Of a stretch of DNA of 64,000 bases, positions 45,930 to 59,090 are shown one piece after another. The stretch is taken from assembly GCA_021464245.1 (NCBI GenBank), contig JADCRB010000016.1:5511250-5575249 (forward strand), read 5' to 3'. How positions within the stretch are numbered: the stretch's first letter is position 1; every line of letters starts with the position of its first letter. The DNA comes from Carallia brachiata (Eukaryota; Streptophyta; Magnoliopsida; Malpighiales; Rhizophoraceae). The translations under genes were made by a program, and so were the position numbers. The notes beneath the pieces are model-generated. The model saw nothing but the letters and a program-made list of their open reading frames with translations. It did not search any database and had not been told where the DNA came from.

Positions 45930-46586
45930 ATGAACATTTCTACAGCGAAAGTTTTCGTCCAACGATCTTTACAATCCAGATTGAGAGTATGCCATCTATT
46001 TATATATTCGACAACAGACTCTACTTTTCTTTACTTAGTGCTTGTAAGTTCCATGATGTTTACTGTTTGACGGATGCTAAAAAATCTATTAATAAACTTG
46101 CGTTGCAGCTATTCCCAACTATCAATTGATTCTGGTTCAAGGTTTATGAAGTAGGTAAAAGCGGTGTTCTTGAGTGAACGAACAAATTATTTTATCAAAA
46201 GGTCATCATAAGCTCCTATGTTGTTGCAGATTTCGAAAAAGTGAGCAACGTGTTGCTTAGGATCACCTAGTCTATCGAACTATTAAAACTTGGGTGACTG
46301 CTAGTCCAAGGGCATGTTGAGATTTTCAATCCGTCTCGTATACGATTTGACGTACATTTGTGAACCTAGAAATGGTGCACTTTGTTGTAGACGAACTGTA
46401 TTGACTATCATGTCTTGTAATTGTTGGATAGATAATGAAACAACATAATTTGAAGGCGATGGCATGTGGGACCGCCTCGCTATTTTTTGCAATAAAGATG
46501 TTGGCTGGAGTTGCTTCTAGAGTGAAACCATGTGGGTATGACTGCTCCTCGCTGGTCTCATATCCACCTGTATTGGAGTCTTTCAC
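45930..46586 (-). pseudogene. Retrotransposon gag remnant
   Basis: On the minus strand, YTRRIENLNMPLD (from 46350) is followed by GDPKQHVAHFFEICNNIGAY, FVRSLKNTAFTYF, LEPESIDSWE and LQRKFINRFF, the conserved order of plant Ty3/gypsy gag (retrotrans_gag). In-frame stops interrupt it at least four times. Gag forms the virus-like particle in intact elements. Confidence 0.85.
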
Positions 46587-47164
46587 TTAAGATTGGCAAT
46601 CTGTTGATCATTTTTCTCCAAAACTTTAATTAGCTTTGCAATTTTGCTTTCCAATTCTACTTTCCAATTCTACAGTCTTATCTTCAGTGCTGGTTGTGTT
46701 TGTCATTATAATTGTAACAACGTCAGTTTTAGTAGATAATGCTCTATGAAAGACTAGAATAGGGAGCTTTTTTTTATTTCTCCATGCTTGTTTGCAGAAT
46801 AAGTTGACTTCTGATGTTGTGTAGGATTTGTCGCATTGCTCCCAACTTCGATCGAGGTAGATAGTCGATTTCTCCGTTTGGAGAGAGAGTCAGGCAAGAA
46901 ATTTTGTTATTATGTGAGCTATAGATTCTCTGTTTTAATTTTTTGGGTGGCAAGGAACCATGTTCATGCACGAGTTTGTGGACCTGCGTACCCAGGTAGG
47001 GTAGTCGATGCAGGCAATGAAGCAGTTGCCTTTTTGTTGGCAGAGGCAGTCTTGCTTTTTTTTTGTGTTATTGATGCACTGGATTCTTTTTTTTTTTTTA
47101 AAAGAGAAAAAGATAAGAGATAAAGATGTCTTACCGACCTTATCAGAAATTCGATGATACTATA

Positions 47165-47964
47165 TGTTTCAAGCATTAAACAATTAAGTTTTAAAAATAC
47201 AATTACAAATTATAGATAAAAATTTAAAATTTGTGTGGGGTCGATCTCTGTGAAATCTTCTAATTAATGCTCTTTTGTAATTTGTCAAGAGTTACGTGAG
47301 TTCGATCTTAACAGAAATAAATTCTACAACTTCATCTAAAACAAAATAAATTCTACTGATGACCGAAACTTGATCTTAGGTGGATACTGTAACTCCGATG
47401 AGAGACGTAAGAGATTGATCTCAACCGGACTGATTTGACTCTATTAAGAGCCGAGGTTTGATATCAGATGGACTGGTTTGACTCTGCTGGGGGCTATAGG
47501 GGCTTGATTTAAGATAGATTAGTTTAACTCCGGTGAAAGCCGCATGAGGTTAATCTCAAACAAGTTTTTAATATTTTAATATTTTAATTTTTTTGATTTT
47601 TTGATCTAGTAGATCCAACTTAATGGAGGTCAGAAAGTATATATCCAAAATATTAAGATTATAGGTTTTGAAATGAGCATATTTAATATTTTGAACTTTT
47701 GATATGAAAGATCAACCTGGATAGTGTTTAAAGAACATACGCCCAAAATACGAAAATGAAAGGAGAAAAGAAAGTTGTAAAGGACTTGCAATGTTTTTGC
47801 AATTACTTGGAGGATGCCTAAGTTGGCCGTTTTATGGCCCATTTATAAGTCATGAAATGACCACTGTTTCACTAACTACATTTTTTTTTGGTCGGCTGGA
47901 CTTTTTTTTTTTTTCTTTCTTTTGGCCAGCTGGACTTTTGACCTTTTTTTTTCTTCATGTTTAC
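47165..47964 (-). repeat. LTR (5' LTR in element orientation)
   Basis: Pairs with 42756-43492. It includes extra AT-rich DNA near 47590-47720 that is shorter in the partner. Confidence 0.8.
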
Positions 47965-47992
47965 AGTAATAAGGTAAAATTTAAAGGAAAAA

Positions 47993-48206
47993 GTTTGGTA
48001 TCCCTACCTTGGTATACATACTTGGTATACCTATTGTAACGAGCTTATCTATTTTTGTGACAAGATCGATAAAATATGATACAAAAAATTAACACGTTAT
48101 TTTTTGTTGCAAAAATAATAAGTACAGTTGCAGAAACAATCAAGTTCGTCACAAAAAATACACTTTGTATGTGTATCATCTGGCTACCAATATATGTATA
48201 CCAAAT
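47993..48206. mobile_element. MITE, copy 3 of the family seen at 7395
   Basis: Ends TTTGGTAT(C/A) and inverted ATACCAAA. The interior CGATAAAATATGATACAAAAA and TTTTTTGTTGCA match copies 1 and 2, although the ends differ. It lies 28 bp from the LTR element. Confidence 0.55.
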
Positions 48207-48539
48207 CAAGCTCAAATTTAAAATAGAGTTTAGAACTTGCTGGATAATGGCCATAAAACAATCAAATTCTAATTCAACAATTAGATAAATTTACAACAGC
48301 CAGCTGAATCAAATAATTTTCGATAATCAAGGTTCTTGGTTGTTTTAGACTTTGCAAAAGATCAAGCAGACTACGTTTATACAGCAATCTCACATCTGAT
48401 GGCAAACTTGGATAGAAGAGGACTCCATAGATTGTGTTACTCAAATTCTTGTCCAGTGGTCCACAGGAGCCCCTCCAACTTGAGTATTTTTACGATTTAG
48501 AGAAGAAGTACCCTTCCTTCACCCTCGAGGACAAAGGTG

Positions 48540-49070
48540 CTTAACCCGGGGGGTGGGGGGTGGGTGCGGCTATGTTACAAGAATAAAGGGCTAGTAATCC
48601 ATGTGCCAGGGGATGATTGGAGTCTTAGTCAGAAGCATGGATTGATAGCTCAAATGATTAGTATGGTGAAGATTTCTTCGCATGTACGGCACAAAAGGAG
48701 CAGACAATTAGGAAGTCGTTAGTCGGCAGTTGGTGGGAATAGCAGAAAGCAGAATTACAAAAGGCGGCATCAGCCCTTTTGGGAAATATTCTAGATTTAG
48801 CTTCTATAAACTGATGTCATAGTCTAGTATAAATATGTAATTACTCAGATAGAGAAAGGCATGCTGTAATGTGTGAATTTCATTCTTATCAATATAATTT
48901 TCAGTCTTTGCTCTTTGATAATTCAATTTCTCTTCTTCTCTCTTATTGAACTTCCACTCTTCTCCATTTGTAATCCCGTTCGTGACCAATTCTTCAGCAA
49001 TTTCTCGATTACCTGCAAGATTTCCCTTAGTTTTCTCTTTTTTCTGTTATCAAATTGAAACTTAAATTAG
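48540..49070 (+). other. LTR-like sequence, possible solo LTR
   Basis: TATAAATATG (48827), AGGCATGCTG and a CT-rich stretch after TTCATTCTTATCAATATAATTTTC resemble the promoter and R/U5 parts of plant LTRs. No matching partner LTR was found. Confidence 0.3.
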
Positions 49071-51368
49071 ACTTGAGAACTTGGATCATAATTACCTAAA
49101 TTAAGTCAAGTCTCGTTATTAGTCCTTTTTTCTTGTCTTAGACCTTGTAAAAGATCAAGCAGGCGTCTAGTGTCGCGTTTGGATAGGACAGTGCCCTAAA
49201 GAGTGTTGCCTTCTCAATCAATTGTAAATAGAGTTTGTCGAATCAGATTTCTAGTAGGTAATCATAAGAAAGGGTCTACAAAAGAATAGCTTCAATGTGT
49301 AGGCTGAACATTCCTGTATTGGGTGACCATTCAATAGTTAATTGGATCAATCTTGGCAGAACAAATTTCAACTCCATCAGATTATGCCAATGGGAATTGT
49401 CACTGTTCCAAGATGACTTTGGTGGTGTTAACAAAGCATTTCTAGGGATTGGTAATTTAGACTAGTAACAAAGGTCACCTCATTTTTCACGTTTATATCC
49501 ACTACATATCCGATTATAGAGTCCAAAATCAGTATATTAACACATTGTCAGAAGAAATCAACCCTCTTCAGATCAACTACATTGCGCCGTTGAAGAATCT
49601 GTTGCACAAACCCGTCGAATGCATTTAAAGACCGAAATTCGTTCAAATGAAAGACTAATATGGCCAAATTTGCCATGAAAGGTCCAATACCATCATCCTC
49701 TACAATTCTTGATCTCTTTTCCATTCTGCTAATCATCTAAACAAACAGAAATATTAAAAAGAGATTTCACTCGAGTGATTTATTTATAGGCAAAATTGAA
49801 TGAGAGGTTAGAATTCTTGGTAATGGCGAAATATAAAATTGGCAATAGAGTACTAAATTATGACGCGATTCAATCGGTTAATTAAAACTCAATCTATCCT
49901 AGGTTTTTTTTTTCCCTTTTCCTCATAATACTGCTTCATAAGCCACAGTCTCGTCAAGATGGAATTTAGGTTAATTTCATTGTTTGGAAATACTTTTGGT
50001 CTATATTGCATGGATATCAAATTTACCAAAAAAAAAAAAAAAAATAGTCTGGAAATATAGCCATCCATTTATTTAAATATAGACCATAAGTAACCTAAAT
50101 ATATGATAGAATTTGCATCTTGAGGAATTTTGTATCAAAATGCAAAGAAGAAAAAATAGTCCTTTTTTCTATTATAAATTTTACTTAGTTTTTCCATATC
50201 GGCGATGAAAAGCACAACGTTCAAGTTTTGAAATTAATGATCTCAAATAAAATGGACTACCTCACATCTAGTTAACAAGAAGGTCATGTCAACCTACAAT
50301 TTCAGTTCTTTCATATGGAAACTGTAATATGCTTGGATTTCCCTTCACTCACTGTTGGGTGTTTGGGGATTTTGTAGACCGAAACGGGAACCCAAATACA
50401 TAGTGCTTCCTCCAACTATTCGGGAAGAATTTAAAGAATGATTACCTCATAATCGTAGAGAACATTTTGGGCATAAAGATTAGGTGAACAACTATGGTCG
50501 ATAAATCTTGCGTCGATGGTGAAGTATGACTTGTTTGGGTTGTTGGGTCCTGACTTTGACCCTTGGTGGTTTACTGCTCTAGGATTGTCTGATTTTTCTC
50601 CATCCAAGGCTATCTTTTATGTGTTATGGCTCGTATTATGCATGGATTAGAATTATTGGCTTGTTTTAAGATTATTTGATATTTTATGTGCACCGTTTTG
50701 CTTGAATTTGGGTGCCGAGTATCAAATAAATGGCTTTAGTGATTATCATCTTATGCCATCAACTTGATCACTCAGTGCTCACAATTGATTGAGAATCAAG
50801 TTCATGATAAATCAACCCAAAGTAAGTGAACAAACTAAAGTTAAATCAACTCGGTAAGATATTCCACATTCATACATTTGTGCACTAAAAAAAGTTTATT
50901 GACTAAAGAATGAAAGGAGCATCAATAATGAAGGCAATAACTTGTTGAAGAAACATTTGTTGGAAACTAATTTCTTTTGATCAACTTGCTTCTTGTTTGT
51001 AACATGGTTCAGAGGGAAGAATGCCCAAAACTTTTTCGCCTCAACTTAATGAACTCTGCTTCTATTCCTTTTCAAACGAGATGTTATAGCTCTGGCCTTA
51101 ACAACAGTTGCCCTGGCAATATTGCCACCCTTATTAATCCTTAGAACTTATTCTTCTGACCATAATGTTCTTTTCATATATCAGTTCAATGTTTAAGGCA
51201 AAGGGAACCTTGAAAACTTCAGATATATAACTGAGTGTCAATGGTCAATGTTTACCACACAATTCAAAAAGGAATAAAAGGAAGTGAAAAATTCATTACA
51301 TACACAGAAGGCAAGGAAATGCAGCCAAAGGGAGAAAAAGAAAGAAAAAGAACAAAAAGGGAAGAAAA
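49071..51368. other. Intergenic DNA; no gene recognised
   Basis: Scattered A/T runs (A18 near 50026-50043). The short frame at 49548-49736 (minus) has no family features. Confidence 0.4.
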
Positions 51369-51756
51369 ATTGTAATTAACACAAGAGATCGACTATAGGT
51401 ATACTGAGTTGTGGCTGCAACAGCATGGTCTCATCCATATTCATAGGTTCAATCCTAAGTATTAGTTTCTATGCATCTATGCATTGAATTGCTACAATAG
51501 AAACCAACAAGAAACTCTGGATATGGATGAGAAAGAAAAAGAAAACCATTGTAATTAAGGAAAACAAAAAGAAAAAGAAAAAAAGGAAGAAAAATGGAAC
51601 GGTGAAAACCGTTGTAATTAAGGCAAGAGATCAGACTATAGCTATACTGAGTTGTGGCTGCAACAGCATGGTCTCATCCATATCCATAGGTTCAATCCTA
51701 AGTATTAGTTTCCATGCATTCATGCATTGAATTGCTACAATAGACAACAACAAGAA
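51369..51756. repeat. Tandem duplication of a 147-bp unit, about 240 bp apart
   Basis: 51369-51516 and 51609-51756 share GCAACAGCATGGTCTCATCC and ATAGGTTCAATCCTAAGTAT, with over 90 percent identity by eye. An A/G-rich linker separates them. Confidence 0.9.
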
Positions 51757-51789
51757 ACTACACAAGAAAGAATATGAAGAAGATAACAT
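51631..51789 (-). CDS. Possible small secreted peptide (52 aa)
   Basis: From ATG 51789 the minus strand reads MLSSSYSFLCSFLLLSIVA, a good signal-peptide pattern, and ends with an acidic, Met-rich tail (IEPMDMDETMLLQPQL). An upstream in-frame ATG at 51849 would mask the signal. The upstream tandem copy keeps the same frame over most of the tail but has a TAG in place of the Trp codon. I recognise no peptide family. It may be a non-coding transcript or chance. Confidence 0.3.
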   Translation of the reverse strand: MLSSSYSFLCSFLLLSIVAIQCMNAWKLILRIEPMDMDETMLLQPQLSIAIV

Positions 51790-52972
51790 TTTATTCTGTT
51801 TTGCTACTTTTGTATGATTAAAAAATGTTATAGGAATCACAATAAGCATGAAAAGCGCGTATAACCAATTTAGAGCTTATCATTAATTGTTTACTGGAGA
51901 TTATTATTTTTCTCCATGCTACAGGAACTGGTCATCACCAATGTGCATGACACATAATTGTTATAGTTTTATATAGAGTCTCTTACAAGTTATAAATGAT
52001 GGTTTGTTTGTTTGTTTGTTCGTTTGTTTAAATGGAGAAAAATTAGTTAATAAGTCGATTAGTTATGGGGTGGTGCAATGGCTGGTTGTCTCAGTTAATA
52101 TTGGAACAGCGCCATGCATATATTTGTTAATAAAATCTGAATATAAGTTAGGTTTATTGAAGGAAAAAGATTCATGATAAAAAAATGAGTAAAATGGTAA
52201 TGTTAAAAAATGTAAATCTAATAAAAAAGTAGTTTTCTCTTCTTATTAAAAAAGAAAAAGAAATGTTTGGGTTTGGGAGGAGTTTTTTCTTTCTTGAAGT
52301 TATTAGAACCTTCAGATTATTTTTATAGTGCATCAAACTTAGACTTCAGTGGAAAGTTGGAAATTGGAATGAACTACAAATGTAGGGTAATGATAATGTC
52401 ACGTGGTTATATAGATGGCTAATTTTAGATAATTTATATAATTTTCATATATGTTTGTAAAAAAAAATTGTCTAAATAGTATTTATATAATATATGATCT
52501 CTCTATTGCAATGCAAAATTACTGCATATGCAACTTTCCACCTATTAATAACAAATAACATTTTTTTGTTGATTTTTTTTTTTCGAAGACAAAAGATATT
52601 ACATAAGTAAAACTCTCTAAAAATACGTTATTTAATAAAGAGAGGCATATATATATATATAACATATTTCATCATTTTATTTATTAAATATGTAAATAGC
52701 ATAGCAAAAATAAAAGTTTTAGTTATGAAAGAATAGCAATATTTCACTTTGAAAATTAAAATAATGAGAAACATATTTACCATTTCGTTAATTGCTTTCT
52801 AGGTGTGTTTAATAAACAATATTATGAAAATTAATAAGTTGCCTAATGCTCTTACATCGCTCGATAGCATATATCCCATATTAATTACAGTGTAAGTCTG
52901 AGAAAATGGACCGATGGACTTTATTGGGAAAATTTTCTTCAAAATCTTCTATTTTGTGGCCAAATGAAAGCA
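51790..52972. other. AT-rich intergenic DNA with (GTTT)n microsatellite
   Basis: (GTTT)7 with one C at about 52001-52029. No gene seen. Confidence 0.5.
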
Positions 52973-53344
52973 CCACTCGAGGTGTTATTCTGATGATAAT
53001 CCGGCGTGTTTCTCTCACTCATAATTTAAGTTCGAGTTTCAGTATCAGCATCTGAAGGTTTTAACTTCCGAATTAGTCTGAATTGACCATGACTGCACGT
53101 CACTAATTCCAAACTCGGTAATCACTATAGTCAGCTAGAGGAGATCTATTTGAGTCTAACAATACTCGAGTAGTGATTCTTTTCTTATGAGTTGGATTGA
53201 ATGAGATATACAAATAAGGATACTCCGACCTCAGCCTTTTCTATGAGTTGGATTAAATGAGACATACAAACGGATCCGACTTCAGCCTGCAGATTTAATG
53301 ACCAATATATGTGCGATTGATTTTTTTTGGGGCTAAAAAAAAGA
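52973..53344 (+). mobile_element. SINE-like retroposon with target site duplication
   Basis: CCAAATGAAAGCA at 52960-52972 recurs at 53345-53357, flanking a 372-bp insert that ends in an A-rich CTAAAAAAAAGA. The insert has a box B-like AAGTTCGAGTTT (53028-53039). A GAGTTGGATT(G/A)AATGAGA block repeats inside it (53191 and 53244). Confidence 0.55.
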
Positions 53345-53357
53345 CCAAATGAAAGCA

Positions 53358-55499
53358 TCCCTGTATTTTATAAATTTTGGTTAGATTTCAGATTTTTGCA
53401 ATCTAGTCTTATAATTATTTTTTTATATTTCAAATCTAGCCAATTTTGTTTTTAAAAATATTTTCATCATTTAATAAAAATAATTATTAGTATTAAACAT
53501 TGAAAAGCAAAAGAATAGGTAAAAACATGTTATTATACACAAATGTATCTGCTTTCGAAACTGACTCAAAGTTAATCGGTCGCAACAATAACTATAAAGA
53601 GAGCAAATTATATAATGTCATAAAAAAATCAAAAACAACTAAATGATTATGAGATTGCATATATAGAAAAGATACGTTTAATATTATAAAAATGAAAAGA
53701 TTGAAAACATTAAAAATTGCTGAAAAAAATAATGGTTAGTGTTTACCCTGCGCAGAATATGCCAATGATTAAACATAATAATAAATAACTTTATTGCATG
53801 GTTGTATTTAAGATAACACTTATTAAATAATGACTATGATTTTTAAAATTAACTAAAAAATAAGTGAAATTAAGAAAAATTCGTAATCATGTTATAAACT
53901 TGTTTCTTATTAATAAGAGACTTGACACGCTCTCTTCATGCGTGTTATACCTGATTAGCACATAATACAAAAAAACAAGACTGAAATGAGCCAAACTCAT
54001 AAAAAGGATCAAATTAATGAGTATAGATAAGAAGATAAATCTAACTTTGATACTATGTCAAGTTGAGAAAAAGGAAAACTTATAATAATTATAAGTCATG
54101 TTATAAATTTATTTCTTATCAATATAAAAAATTATATCCTTTAACAGTACTCAAGTGATCTATTTGACAGCTCATCTTACTTATTTATTTATTTAGTTCA
54201 ATTTAAGTCATTTAACAATTAATATTACTGTAATTCCGCTTAAATAGTCCCACTAAGTATTTGTCAATATTCATTATTATTACACTTTTCACGACAAAAT
54301 AATGATTGTTTAAATTGCTTTTACGCTACTAATAGCTGATCAGTCAACTAATCAATTAAAGCATAAAATTTAATAGCAATTGAATTGAATGGGGATTTCT
54401 AATTTAAATGAATAATCCAATAAAATTGAGTGAAAATTAAATGAATACGCATTAAAATGGAACTAAAATAGTTCCAAAATTTGAATTTCTTGTATTTCTT
54501 GTTGGCTAATACGTTTCTCAAGATCTTTAACTTTTATGAAATCGTTTTTCAAGATGAAGTCATCCCACCCCCACCTGGTAATCTACCATTTTCTAAATAC
54601 ACCTAGAAACGTGTAACGTGTAGCTAAGATTTTAAACGAGCATTTATTGAGTGTATGTTCCCCTTATTTTATTCCAAAAAAAAGGGTTAACTCCATCTGA
54701 ATTCTTTATCGTTCACTAGTTTTGCATGTCTTGATTTCAATTTACACAATAAAATTCCCATAGCTTTTATCCTTAATAATTGAGGCTCTGGTTAAAATTC
54801 AGTTAGAAAAATTGGCCAAACGACCATATTCATATGTTTTTTTTTTGGTCAGCTAAATTATAAAACTCATTTAATGGCGGAAAATGAAAAATTTATAAGC
54901 TCACCGAAATATTAGGAAAAACAAATGACAATCTATCCTCCTTTAAAAACCTCAAGATCTACTATAGAGTAAAAAAAAAAAAACAAGTGAATCTCCATCA
55001 TCTTTAAATTTCATAAATTCTTTATAACAATACAAAGGACTTGTAGAATTTTGTTAAAAAAATTTGGAATATGCAAAACGACATTGTTTTGGTCAACTTC
55101 CATTATTATTACTACCATAATCTTGACAAAGGACGTCAATTTTCACAATTAGAAATCATAGAGGTTTTAGAATAATTCGTGCAACCTAGTTAAAAACGAA
55201 CCTTTGCTTTTTATTAACACCACTTAATGACAAAGGAATTTACATGGCACTTATCAATCTATGCGCGGCCGTCCCAAACTCAAATGCTAAGTATATGGCA
55301 ATGGCATGGCACCATCATGAAACAACATACGAGCAAAATTTACAACATCCAATGCCACGTACAGAATCTAGTTTCAAAGATAGCGTGATCCCATTTTCCG
55401 TTGTTTCCTACTTGGTCCGGAGCATCAACTGCTGAAGTCTGATATTAAGGCCCTTTCCTTGAATAACTTAATTGGAATATGAACTGTTAGACCACTTGT
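53358..55499. other. AT-rich intergenic DNA; no gene
   Basis: No frame with family features; the 63-codon frame at 55244 is unrecognised. Confidence 0.45.
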
Positions 55500-57480
55500 G
55501 TGTGGTTCAAGTGACAAAGCTATTTGTAGAGGTTAATGCTCGACCATGGTGTTAGTCCCAAAAAGTATCAAAGGGGGGAAATTGGGTAATATAAGAACTT
55601 GTGCCTAAATTAATAAACTTAAACAAATAAAAATAATCAAACACAATAAGAATAAACAAAGGTTGTCGTGTGTGTTTGTAAGCAATAACAAAAGGAACTC
55701 AAGGATAGAGAAATTAATGCAAGAGATTTATAGTTGTTCGGCTTATCCTCAAGCTTACGTTCACTTGACCAAGAACACACAAGAACACACCAGCTCTCTT
55801 TCTCAACAACTTAAAGGTTACTTGACCTTTTTCACCATCACTTAATGGTTACTTAACCTCACTTGCATGGAAGTCCACTATCTTACAAAGCGTCACCAAG
55901 CTTTCTTATAAAGAAGAATATATTTCTCACTAAAACTCACTTTCTCCATTTCTCTCCTCACATATAGCTTCACTCTCTCTTACAAAGATCACACGACAAC
56001 GCTTGCTGTTCTCTCTTTCTTTTTCTAGCACTCAATACTCATGCATAATAAAGCTCTTTCTTTCACATACACAAAAAATGCTTGAGAGGAATTCGAGAGA
56101 ATAAGAGGGAATAAGAGGAATGGAGAGGGATGAATAGAGCATTGGTAGGGGCACTTATGTATAAGTAAAGGAGGGTGTAAGGGCTACTGCAAAGCATTAA
56201 TGAGAGTTGATTTTATAGCCAATGGATCCCCAAAAAAGTGGCAGTGATTAGTTATGATTGCCTTGATAGATTTGATGGCCCTTCAGAAAATCATTTATAA
56301 CTCTTTGTACATAGTTCCAAATTGTATCCCGATTCTTGCGTTTGAAAGTAGACATCCAAAGCATTCCATCCACATATAGATCATAGTCTGATTCTACTCC
56401 AGCTAGTCATGGTGCCTTTTGAAAGTTGACTAATCTCACTAGGTGTATTAGATTGTACACCCTATAATATTTTGAGAATATCTCCTTCTACAGATATCTA
56501 AATGACGTGATTCTTGTCAGTTTGAATATTAGACAAAATTATCTTGTATGTACATAAGGCTCAACGACTAATTCTCTCCCATTTTTTTGCAATCATCTAT
56601 GAAATTAGACTAATCTTGTCTGCCTTGACAGATTAAATACTTTTAGTTCATAGACCATAACTTCCTCCACAAATATCCAATTGAGATGATTCTTAAGGAT
56701 TTACATCTTTCTATCCATATAAAATTTATTATATTTATAGTCTTCAACTGTCCGTAGTGTACTCTCAAAGTAGACTAAACTAGTGTATCTTGACGACTTG
56801 TGCAAGTTTCAGTTTATGCCCAATAACGTTCTATAGGAATATCCAATTAATGCGATTCTGGATAATTTGAAAACTAAATTTAATGAACTTTCTAACCATT
56901 TATTTTTTGAATGTTCCTGCTTCTGGTATTTGGCTCACTAGAAAGCTTTAACAACTTGTACTTATTCCACTTATTGCCTATAACTTCTTCCACACAACTC
57001 TAATTAATGTGAAAATTGTGTCATTTGAAAGTAGATTCAAGAAGTTTTCCACTAACATATAGCTTGGCACGTGATTCATCCTAAACGGTCTGCAACATTT
57101 TTTGACAATATACCTACTCAATGTGTTATTATAGTTTGAGTTTTCAATACTCTCTTAGTCATAACTTACTATACAGAATTCAAATTGTTGCAATTCCAGT
57201 AGCATTGGAAACTAGAGATTTCTGACTTTTCAACGATATATCGCTCATCATCTAATTCATTTTTATGTGAACAAACGAACCTTTAAAAATTGACTGTATA
57301 AGATGATGTTCATTGTTTTTTGCAAGATTGCAATGACGAAGAACCCAAGTTTTGACCCAAAGAATTAGGTGGCGAATAAGTGTGTATGTGCGGAATTTTC
57401 ATTGGAAATTTCAACAATTTGTTCCTTTTTCTTTTGGCATAGAAAACTATTGACCACTTGTTCTAAATTCATTCCGAAAC
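55500..57480. other. Probable LTR-retrotransposon-derived DNA
   Basis: AAGAGATTTATAGTTGTTCGGCTTATCC (55720s) resembles a motif common near plant LTRs, and the following CT-rich then AT-rich DNA lacks long frames. No domain is readable, so this is a weak call. Confidence 0.3.
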
Positions 57481-59036
57481 ACTTGCATACCTTTTTTTTT
57501 TTTTTTTTAAATTAAAAACTAATTTGAGTAATAGAAACTAAAATTATTATAGTGTACATGATTACACGACTTCCGCTGATATTGTCTCCGTCGCTTCTTA
57601 GCATTTCTACCGTAGACGGATCAGACAATTTTTTTGGAGGGGCAAACTTCAATGTACAAATATAATTTGATAATATAAACATGATTAATTAACTTCTTAA
57701 TAACTAATACATTAATATAAATTCTAATGTATAAATCTGAAACTAATTTTCTCTTTCTAAAATTTGTAGAAACAAAATACAATAGATGATATGACAAAAG
57801 AATAACCAGCGAAAAATAATATGAGAAATCAAATTATAAAATTCTATATTGAAAGATAAAATAAACAACCTCGTGTCAGTCTATATTAATTGTGTTAAAC
57901 TGATCTCAAAATTGTCTTTTTTTCCTTTCACTCAAACACGGATTAAACTGAAAGATGAAAGAGGCGTATAGATGGGGATTCTTGCCTGTTCATACCAAAA
58001 AAATTTTTTGGGAGCAAGACTTTGGTATCTAGAAGCTATGTTGAGTTTTAACCGATCCGAGTCTAAGTATGTGTCGGACCCTTACGGGATACGAAAAAAT
58101 TTTTCTAGTGCCATACTAAACGTCGAGACTTTGTGGACATTGACTTGTTTTATGTTGAGGATATTGACATTGTTCGCTCGGCCCACGTAATCTAGTCTTA
58201 GGACATGTATTTATGGACAAACAAAATGAACAAATAACTTATTCTATTTGATGCAAACTATATGGTAGTATTTTATAAAAGGTTATAGATTCCAAATCCA
58301 TTATGTTGTGGATTTGAAAAATACACTCTATGTCAGATGGCCAAATTCTTTGTTGATTTTGGCTTTCACAAACTTTTTTCTCCATAGCATTATCCGTATA
58401 ACATTTTCGTCTTTGGTTATGCAAGTGCGAACGCAAACATATGCCAACACACATTTGAAGACACAAGCAAGATGACAAACATGACATGACAAAAAAAAGT
58501 TCTTAAAAACAAGTCTCCGGAGAATTTATTCTGACATTTATAATTGCTGGGTCGACGCTGATCAGCTATCTTTTCTGCCCTTAGCGCCAGAGAATCAAAG
58601 GAATTCCAAAGTTCCAAACTGCATCCACAGGGAGCGGCTCCGACGAATCACGTCCCATATTACGGCAACAAACTGCCAAATTCCCGCAGTTGGCATGTTC
58701 CACCGGCGGTCCACGGATCAATCGACCTCCCTAAATTAATTGGGTAAGTTGTATTTATGTTCTCAGCAGATTTGGTTTTAGACCCAAACAATTATATATA
58801 TATTTGTAAGCCTTCTACTCGGGTGTTTTTTTTTTTTTTTTCCTTTTAATGGTCGAACTGAGATCGGAATTTGACATTTTCAGCTTTAAAAATGGTTTTA
58901 GTATCTATTGAACTGTACTCATTACTACTTACGAGTTCCTTTTCACTAGTTATATTATAGGTTTGCAAAGTTCTTGTCGTCCTCTTTTTGGAATTCATTG
59001 CGGGTAACTACTGTAAATAGTAGACCTTTTTTTTTT
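57481..59036. other. Upstream region of the F-box gene
   Basis: Contains T-rich runs at 57491-57508 and 58827-58841 and no recognisable gene. The promoter of the F-box gene should lie in its last part. Confidence 0.45.
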
Positions 59037-59090
59037 TTATTCAATTGGAGATAGACAGCTGAACAGTTAGAATCAACACAGATAAAGAAG

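Larger units (their letters stand above)
42756..47964 (-). mobile_element. Ty3/gypsy-type LTR retrotransposon, non-autonomous or decayed
   Basis: Two diverged direct repeats of about 740 and 800 bp (42756-43492 and 47165-47964) begin TG and end CA on the plus strand. Next to the left LTR, the minus strand reads AAAGTGGGGCATT, a good polypurine tract directly before its 3' LTR. That fixes the orientation as minus, with 5' LTR at the right. The interior holds a gag remnant (45930-46586) and a minisatellite, with no protease, RT or integrase recognised in 43493-45900. A matching 5-bp target duplication was not seen (GATAA left, GTAAT right). Confidence 0.8.
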
